Below, piece after piece: positions 24,501 to 33,500 of a stretch of DNA of 64,000 bases. A program made the position numbers and the translations under genes. Source of the stretch: Amorphophallus konjac (lineage: Eukaryota > Streptophyta > Magnoliopsida > Alismatales > Araceae); contig CM040121.1 in assembly GCA_022559845.1 (NCBI GenBank), forward strand, positions 571,070,140 to 571,134,139. The letters run 5' to 3'. The first letter of the stretch is position 1. The number at the start of each line of letters is the position of its first letter. Below the pieces are notes generated by a model. The model had not been told where the DNA came from and did not search any database. It saw nothing but the letters and a program-made list of their open reading frames with translations.

Positions 24501-27500
24501 GGACCTTGGACAACTGTAAGACTGAATTATGCTGCACCTGCAGCATGTTGGAGGTTGGGAAATAATGTCATTGCCAGTGAAGTAAACGTGCTAGATGGTA
24601 ACAGATATGTCAACATACGGTCCCTTGTTTCTGTCCTCAACAACACAGGCTTCCTTATCGAGTTCTGCCTGAAGTCAAAGTCTTCCATTGAAAATCTAGG
24701 ACCTATAGATAACAGGGAAAAGGAGGAACAGCATGTGGCTCACAAGGATATTTGTGAGACTGATGAGTTATTTCAAACTGAGAAATATGTCCCTGGTATT
24801 GGTTGGGTTGGTTGTTCCGCTCAGATGCCATTTTACTATGAGCTCAACCGGGGGTTTACAGAAGGCAACTCTCAGGTATTGTGTCATTTTCTTTTAAGCA
24901 GATTTCAACCATAACGAACTAGAGGTAGAAATCTTTGAAATAGAAGGCATGCTTCTTGTGTTTGACTGGACTTTAATCCAACTGAACTGAAGAGCACTGT
25001 CATCTTATCATTTAATACTACATGAAAACGTCATTTGGTTTTGTTTTCCCATCTAATATGAGACAGCAGCAGCTGTTGCATATTGTGGTGATGGCAGATA
25101 AAACCATGTCTGATGATATCTGACAATTGCAAACATTGGCAATAGCTAAGAGGGCCGAAATCCAAAACTGCAAGAGGTTGTGACTGTAAAGATGATATAG
25201 AGGGCAGCTGTTGTGAATAAACAATTGGCTCTGGTATACCAGGATACCTATTGTGAAGCGTGCACGCACCCCCCTAACACACATGGTACACTATATGTGC
25301 AACACTCGCAACCACACCTAATCAAGTCCCCATCCCCCCTACTATATGTGCAACACTCACCTAATTGTCACCCCCCCACCTTTAATCAAGTCCCATACAC
25401 CCAGACACAGGCACAATACACTATATGTGCAGCACCCAGCCACTCACACATCTAATCAAGTACCCCCCCAGTACACTAATTATGTGAAACATTCACACAC
25501 ATAATCAAGTCCCCCCCCAATCAAGTCCCACACCCAGTACACTATATGTGCAACACTCGCACACATAATCAATTCCCATTCACCCAGCACACCACATGTG
25601 CAACACTCACACATATGTAACGTCAAACCATTTAAGAGGTGTAGGGCCTCTTTGTCATGATCGGTGGTCGTGCTAGTGGTGATTTCCACTGTTGGGAGAT
25701 GGCTTCATCAAGGGGACACTGAGACTCCATAAAGCTTGTGTTGTTCTCAAATATGATGTTTGTGTAGGCAACGAAGGCAAGGAGAATGTTTCATTCAACA
25801 TTTCTACTCTTTTGTATTTCATGAAGATCATTTGCACCATGCCAATAAATCTTGTCACGAGCAGAGGATTTGGGAGAACTGGAGGGCAAACCTCTCCAAT
25901 ATGATTACTAAGAGTTATAATACAGGTATGATGGCCCTAAATAGGGCAAGACCAGCCGGCCGACCTACTTAACATAAAAAAGTCGAAATACAGAAGGTAC
26001 TGTACATGCATGCTGTACAATGATAGTACACGATGTCTCTTTTAACAAAACTAACTTGCTCTCATTTGGTCATAGACAAGCATTGGTATTACTGATTGAA
26101 GAAGTTACAGGCCTTAAGGTGAACCTTAGAAAAGGTGCAGTTGCGTGAAGTCAGATGAAGAGTGAGGTAATTCTAATGGCAACATAACTTCTGGGATGCG
26201 GTTTGTACTAATTTCTTATCACATTGTGGGGTTCCATTTCTCAGTATCTGACCAAGACTTTGACTCAAGGCCATTCCATCAAGGTGATAGAAACAAACAT
26301 ACAACAGATCCGTATGATGAAACTGTGGGCACATATGTCAACAGTCTCTAGTGTTTGATCCTTTGCAATCTAGTTGACTGTTTTCCTCTGCAGCAAGTGT
26401 AGTCAATCGTCCACCTGTTTAACAGTGACAACATCAAACACAATGTGCCTTTCCTCTCTCTCTCTCTCTCTCTCTCTAGTCCATAATGTTGCTTGTAGGA
26501 TAATAAACCAAGTCTCTTCCTTAGGATCAGGGCATCTTTGCTCCCATCCATCTGGTAAATTCAATTGATCTTTTGGTTTCCACCACCTAACATGCAGGAA
26601 CTTGTTTATAATGATCCATATGACACTTATTATTCCACATCTGACAAATAAATGGTTAGTTGTTTCATTGATTGCTGCACAAAATGGACTGCATGTAATC
26701 TTTTATGTACCTTGCTTTCATGTTACTTTTTAATCAAATATAATTCCGCCATCTAAAAGGAAAAATGGGAGTTTCATTTGTCAGGAAAAGTTATTACATT
26801 TAGTAACTGGGAGGTCATTAGTGCTTTGAGAAGGAACTGTTGTGGTGGAAAGCAGATTACTCGTGTAGAGGAAATTCAGTACTAAGCTGAGTAGTATTAG
26901 TCCCCCCCACCCTCATGAAAGTTAAAATACAGATCAGTTGATCAATGTAGGTTTTGCATGGAAAGGTATCAACAGGAGCAAAAAGGGCATGTTGCTACCA
27001 AGTGGGGACTGGTTAAAGAGAGAAGGCTGATTTGGCTTGAGGAATATGTGAGCTCTAAGCTCAGCAATACTCAACAAGTGGTTCTGGAATTTATCATTTT
27101 GCTTCCGCAAGGTGCACTTTGGAAAGGGTGCACAGGTCCCATTGAGGAAAAGAACAAGAGGGACCCACCATGTTTTTTTCCATTAAAATTCAAATAAATG
27201 GGGAACTTCATTTTGGATAGTGAAGTTGGTTAGATGTTGGTTACAGTCATACCAATGGAATTGGATGAGTTCAATTTACTTTAGATTTTTCTTTTGAGTG
27301 GAGTTGTCGTTGCATCCATATCAAGACCTTGACACTGGTAGACCAGCTTTGCTGAGTTTGATAAAGCCTGCATCGATGGTACCTGTATTTCAAGTGAATA
27401 TTTTCCTAAACTTCATATGTGTGTTAGAAACATGTATCCTCATATTGCCTGATGTTGTCGTTATTTTAGTATCATCAGCGTTGCAGTTTTCTATTGCTTT

Positions 27501-30500
27501 ATTACAAGAGGTTTCAAATTTTAAGACTCTTGTATTTGGATATTACTTTTAGCTTCTCTCTAATATTTCATAACTAGTGCTTCTGCTTGAGAACTAGATA
27601 TTTGAGAGAATGATGAGTTTGCAGGTAGTGATTTTTTTAATTGCACGGTTCCCTTGGTACAGGAAACGTCCACCACTGAGTTGCCAGATGGATGGGAGTG
27701 GATCGATGACTGGCATGTCGATACTTCGTCAGGAAATAGTGATGATGGGTGGGTATATGCTCCGGGTCATGAACATCTTAAATGGCCAGAGTCATTCAGT
27801 CCTGCGAAATCCCCAATGCATGCCAGGCAGAGGAGATGGATCAGACATAGAAAATGCATCTCAACTGGTCTACAGGATTGTGCGTCACTTGGACTAGTGA
27901 AACCTGGTGAAACTATTCCCCTTCCTCTTCAATGCTTGGTTCACCCCACTTTATCTTACCACCTTCAATTGAGGCCAAGGGAGACCAGTGATCTTATTCA
28001 ATACTCCTGGAGTAAAGCATTGAATAAGTATGACCACATAGAAGACAGTAGACCTGAAGATTTTTCAGATATCTGTGTCTCAAGCCTTAGTGAATCTGAG
28101 GAACTCTTGTACTGTGCACCAACACATGTAAACTCTTCAGATGCTCTTCAGGGTCTCTGGTTTTGCTTAAGCATACAGGCTTCGGATATTGGGAAAGATA
28201 TTCACTTAGATCCTATACAGGATTGGAATCTAGTGATTAATTCACCCCTATCATTCATTAATTTTCTTCCGGTTTCTGCTGACTATTCTGTTCTTCACAA
28301 GGAATCAGATGATCACTTTGTTACTTCTTCTCGAGGTAGTTTCAGTCCTGGTGAAACAGTTAAGGTTTATAATGTGGACCTAAGAGAAGCTCTATATTTA
28401 TCACTTGTTCCACGTGGAGGATGGGAGCCAGTGCATGTATGTTGTCCCTATCTTTGTTGAATATTTTTTTGTTGTACTACCTAGGTTTCTTTTGTACATT
28501 AAAACTTATTTTTGTCTAGGAACCTGCTCTTATATCGCACCCAAACCGAAAGCCATCCAAGACAATAAGTCTAAGGAGTTGCTTTTCTGGAAGGTAACCT
28601 CCTTTAACAAGTTATTTTAAATAATATTTTGTGCATGCGCCCCAATATGAATTATTTCAAGTGTTGTTTATTGACCATAATCCAACTCCAGGATCGTCCA
28701 AGTCATTCTTGAGCAAAGCCATGAGGAAGACCATTTGCAATCAAAACTGATTAGGATATATGTGCCTTACTGGATCTCAAGTGCCAGATGTCCCCCTCTC
28801 ATTTATAAGATTCTGGATATATCAGAAAGAAGAGAAAGAAAACGATTCACATTTCACTCTAGGCAGCACGATGAGAAAGTTCTCTTGCAGATCACACAAG
28901 ATGAAATGCTTGAAGGAGATACGATTAGCACTGCATTAAATTTCAAGAATTTAGGTATATCCCTATCACTAGGAAGACCTGGAAAGGAAAATTTTGGACT
29001 TGTCAAGGACCTACTTCCTCTTGGTGACATGGTAAAGTTTTTGATCACCCATGTAATTTATCCATAATTAGAAGTTTCAAATCAAATAATCTGACTCCAC
29101 AGATTATTCACTTCTTTCTAGGATGGCTCCATAGATCTTTATGCCTATGACACAGATGGAAATTGCATTAGAATCCTGATTTCCTCGAAGCCATGCCGTT
29201 ATCAAGCTGTTCCTACCAAGGTAATAGAAGCACCCATGTTTTTATGGAAATAACCACAAGAAATTATTATTATGAACACAGCTATTATGATTTTTTAATT
29301 ATTTTATTATTTTTTCCTCAGGTGATATGTGTGCGGCCATTCATGACATTCACAAATAGGGTTGGTCAAGATGTCTTTATAAAATTTGGCACCGAAGACC
29401 AGCAGAAAGTTCTACATCCATTGGACTCGAGAGTTTCTTTCATTTACTCTGGAACAGAGGGTTCCGAGAGGCTACAGGTAATCCTCAATGTTTTCTTCTT
29501 CATGGCGTGATAAAATCTGGTTCGACGTGCATCATAAAGGAGTAAGTATTAGGATCTTATTTGTAGTTTGCAAATTCATAATAGAATAACATAAGAAAAT
29601 TTGAAGTGCATTTTAAACTAGCCTTGAGAAGAATGTTTATGTAATTGTTGCACTATCACAAAGTCGCCCCTACCTTTTGCTTCAATAGTATAGTTAAAGA
29701 GTAATTAAATGAATTTCACCTGACATTGATTTGGAAAAAAGGATATGACAAGAAATTTTTTTCAGAAAATTTAAAACATGGAAAAAAAAAGGTGAGAAGG
29801 TTGGGGGAAATATGAAAGATCCATGTTCGCTATGTTTGATAGAAGATGGAAAGAGGGAAAACAGAGTCTGAAGTCTTGTCCTCAAATCCTGCAAACAGCA
29901 TGTAGCCAACCTATTAATAGTAAAAAAAAGAATAAAGGAAAGTCTGCAATTCCTATCCAGATGCTAGTAGCGGAAGTTCATGTAAGTTAATGTATCCTTG
30001 GGGCATTTAAGAATGCCAGGATAAAAAAAGACATAGCATTAGAAACTTTGAAAAGTTGGTAATTCTTGATGCAGACAACCTGTCCAAGGTGTCTAGATTG
30101 GCTCCCTTGGCACCTAAGCTACTGCATTTTAAAACAGTGGATATTGAGCAGCAGCATAAAATTTCTAAACAATTAACCACAAACCTGTGGATATTTTGTT
30201 ATGGACCTCGGTGGATAGTTTGTTAAGATCAAAGGACTGCTCACTTACCAAGATCTATATTTTTTTTTGTCTCCTCAAGCAAAATTTGTGTAGGTGATCT
30301 TCAGCCACTAGGAGGCTGACATTTGGTGAATCTACTTCTGCATTGGAAGCTTTATGTCACGCTTACTTTATGTATAACTAACACAATTGCGCCATCTCCT
30401 AGCATTCTTTTAGAATAGTTTTTCATTGTCTCATTATGCATGGGAACCATCATGTATCCATATAACTGGTTCTTTAATGAATTTCAGGTGCGGTTGGAAG

Positions 30501-33500
30501 ACACAAATTGGTCTTTTCCTCTGGAAATTGTAAAGGAGGACAAAGTCACCGTGATGTTGAAGGATTGTAATGGTGAGAGGAAATTCCTCGGGCTTGAAAT
30601 TCGTGGTTATGAAGAAGGATCACGGTTTTTAATTGTGTTACGTCCTGGATCAGCACATGGTCCAATAAGGTACTTGTGTTTTTATGAGACCTATGGTAAT
30701 AGAAATGTTTCAGAATATTCTTTGGCCTTAGCCACCTAGCAAAAATAATGTTATGGGGACATTCTTTATTTATTGGAGACATTACTTACCCATTAACTTG
30801 TTCTCCTTATCAGAGTTGAAAACAGGATAGCTAACATGAAGATCAAAATTCGCCAATCAAGCTTGGGTGATGATGCATGGATCCCGCTACAACCTCTTTC
30901 ATCTATAAACTTTTCCTGGGAAATTCCTTATGGGACCAACCTTCTTGATATTTGTATTGAAAACGGAAATACTGTCTATGCTAAAAATATCAGTTTGGAG
31001 AAGGCAACAAACTGCTGTGCTGAATTATGCACGCAAGGTTTTGAGCTTCATGTTTTGGAATTTGGTGATGTAAAGATTGCTCGCATTACTGATATTAGAA
31101 AAGGCATAAAACAACAATCTGATGAACAGCATCATATTTTGTCCATTAGCAACAGAGACAATCTATCGATTCGTGAGGAAATGGAGAATACTGCTGCACC
31201 CATGGAGCTTATAATAGAACCAAGTGTTGTAAGTGTTTCCTTGGTTGACCATAGACCAAGGGAGCTTTTGTATCTCTACTTGGAGAAAGTCTTCATTTCA
31301 TATGCCACTGGTTATGATGGCGGAACTACCAGCAGGTATGTCTGTTGGAAATTGATAATATTTCACTACAAAATGAAGAAAATGGCAATCAGAGGCATCT
31401 CTATTTTTGCCCTGATTGTTCAACAACCACCCTCCCTCAATTACACTCGTATGATAGTTGCAATTAATAGATATTATTGAAGCAATAAGTACCTCTGTTT
31501 TTTATTCTTACCATTTCTTCTACTCAATATGGACCACAGTTTCTCTGCCCACTGGATACTGCCCTTGGACAACTTTTGTGAGCATCTTCATTATGTTCAT
31601 GTGCACAATTTTTGGTGTTTTAATCTCAACCCTATGATAATTTTTTTCAGATTGATTATGTTCTTATGCAGACCTTTTGATGTTTTCTTTAACTCATGTC
31701 TCAAAGCATGACATGTTTTCTTATCTTGTTCTTGATGGTTGCTGTATCTCACAGGCTAATGGACAATGAACATAAAGGGGAATTTAGATATTTGCATATT
31801 CTGCTAATATGTATTGTGAAGAAGATTGTTTGATGTGCTAATTATGTTGTTTTTGTTTTTGCTAGGTTCAAGCTCATCATTGGTCAGTTACAGCTTGACA
31901 ATCAGCTTCCCCTAACTGCTATGCCTGTTCTTTTGATGCCTGAACGTATGGGTGACACATGTCATCCTGTGTTTAAAACAACTATCACAATGAGCAATGA
32001 GAATGTCGATGGTATTCAAGTCTATCCATATGTTTACATTCGGGTAATTCTCTATTCACATTGATCAAAGTTTGTGTATAAGATTCTGTAAGTTGTTTTT
32101 GTCCTGTAACATCTAGTACTTTTTTCTGATGCAGGTAACTGAAAACTATTGGAGAATTAACATACATGAACCTATCATTTGGGCATTAATTGATTTCTAC
32201 AACAATCTCCACGTAAATCGTGTTCCAAGTACATCAAATGTCACTCAAGTTGATCCAGAGATACGGATAGAGTGAGGATCTTACATTTCATATTAATCAC
32301 ATTGTGTAATACCACAGGAAAAGCATGTTAACAATATCATACTAGGTTTCATTGCTTATTGATCAGTGTGATTTTTGCATGCCCCAATTAGCATGTCTGA
32401 GCATTTCTTTTTGTGTCTTATCACTGGAGACAATTTTCATAGAAAATGAACATTTAATTTAAGTGCTCTCCCTGCATGGCATGCTGAGGCTGATCTTTGA
32501 TGCTTTATTTTATTATGGCATTCCACCTAAGCTTATGGGATAAAATGTTAAGAAGTTTCATAATGTGACTCCTCTTATGAGACAGTCCTTTTGACATTGG
32601 CTGTCTTTTATAAACCTTTCAGCCTGATAGATGTTTCAGAGATAAGACTAAAGGTGTCACTGGAGACTGCACCGACTCAAAGACCACGTGGTGTCCTTGG
32701 AATGTGGAGCCCCATATTATCAGCTGTCGGCAGTGCTTTTAAAATCCAGGTCAATGTCAATTTCCTTCTTCTATGTGGGACCCGATGCTTAAGAAAAGCT
32801 GCAGAGGAAAATTTGTTAATGTCATTTAAATGCGCTTCCTTTGGTCCAAATCCAGTGTGTAATCTTTGCTACACTTTCCTAACATGTGAATGTCGTTATA
32901 TGGATTAGTTTTATTTCAACTAGTACCTTGCCACTGTGTCAATAATGTCCCATTTTCAACGATTTAACTCTTTGATCAAGTATTGAGGTCCAGTTGTTTC
33001 TCGGGCATATCCCAAGGAGTTCAATTGTCATGAAACTAGATTTGTTCATTCAACTAATTGATGCCAATATAGAACATAATGTTTGTAATTACAGCTAGAA
33101 CAGTTTGAATACTTGTGGGTCAAGGATAAACTTATAGCTACTTCCCTTTATCAGGTTCGCCTGAGGAAAGTCATGCATCGCAGTAGGTTCATGCGGAAAA
33201 GTTTTATTGTCCCTGCTATCATGAATCGCATTAAGAGAGACCTCATCCACAATCCTCTACATATAATACTGTCGGTAGATGTGCTTGGAATGACAAAATC
33301 AACTTTCGCCTCACTTAGTAAAGGGTTTGCTGAGCTCTCAACAGATGTACAGTTTTTGCAGTTACGTTCAAAGCAGGTAACTCTCTCTCTCTCTCTGCTT
33401 CCAAGCCAGTTTAAACCATGTATAGTCAAAAGCATGGCATCATTACCAAAACATTTTATGAGACATATATAGAGCTTATTCCATAGATTTTTTGCATGAA

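Larger units (their letters stand above)
24876..27662. other. 2.8 kb VPS13 intron with satellite and LINE pieces
   Basis: The flanking exons are both in phase 0 (...EGNSQ then ETSTTELPDGW). Inside are a degenerate tandem repeat (about 25275-25615) and three LINE ORF2 fragments in mixed orientation between 26040 and 27200, one of them with a (CT) run at 26455-26477. Confidence 0.7.
24354..29477 (+). other. VPS13 exons encoding the DysF-like and following region
   Basis: Six exons: 24354-24875, 27663-28436, 28520-28593, 28692-29031, 29122-29220 and 29322-29477. Exon 24354 has GPWTTVRLNYAAPAACWRLG. Exon 27663 has the dysferlin-type pattern PDGWEWIDDWHVD ... GWVYAPGHEHLKWP ... RQRRWIRHRK. The next exons give SCFSGRIVQVILEQ, RIYVPYWISSARCPPLIYKI and VRPFMTFTNRVGQDVFIKF. 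These match the region between the C2 segment and the C-terminus of plant VPS13M proteins. All frames are intact. Confidence 0.85.
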
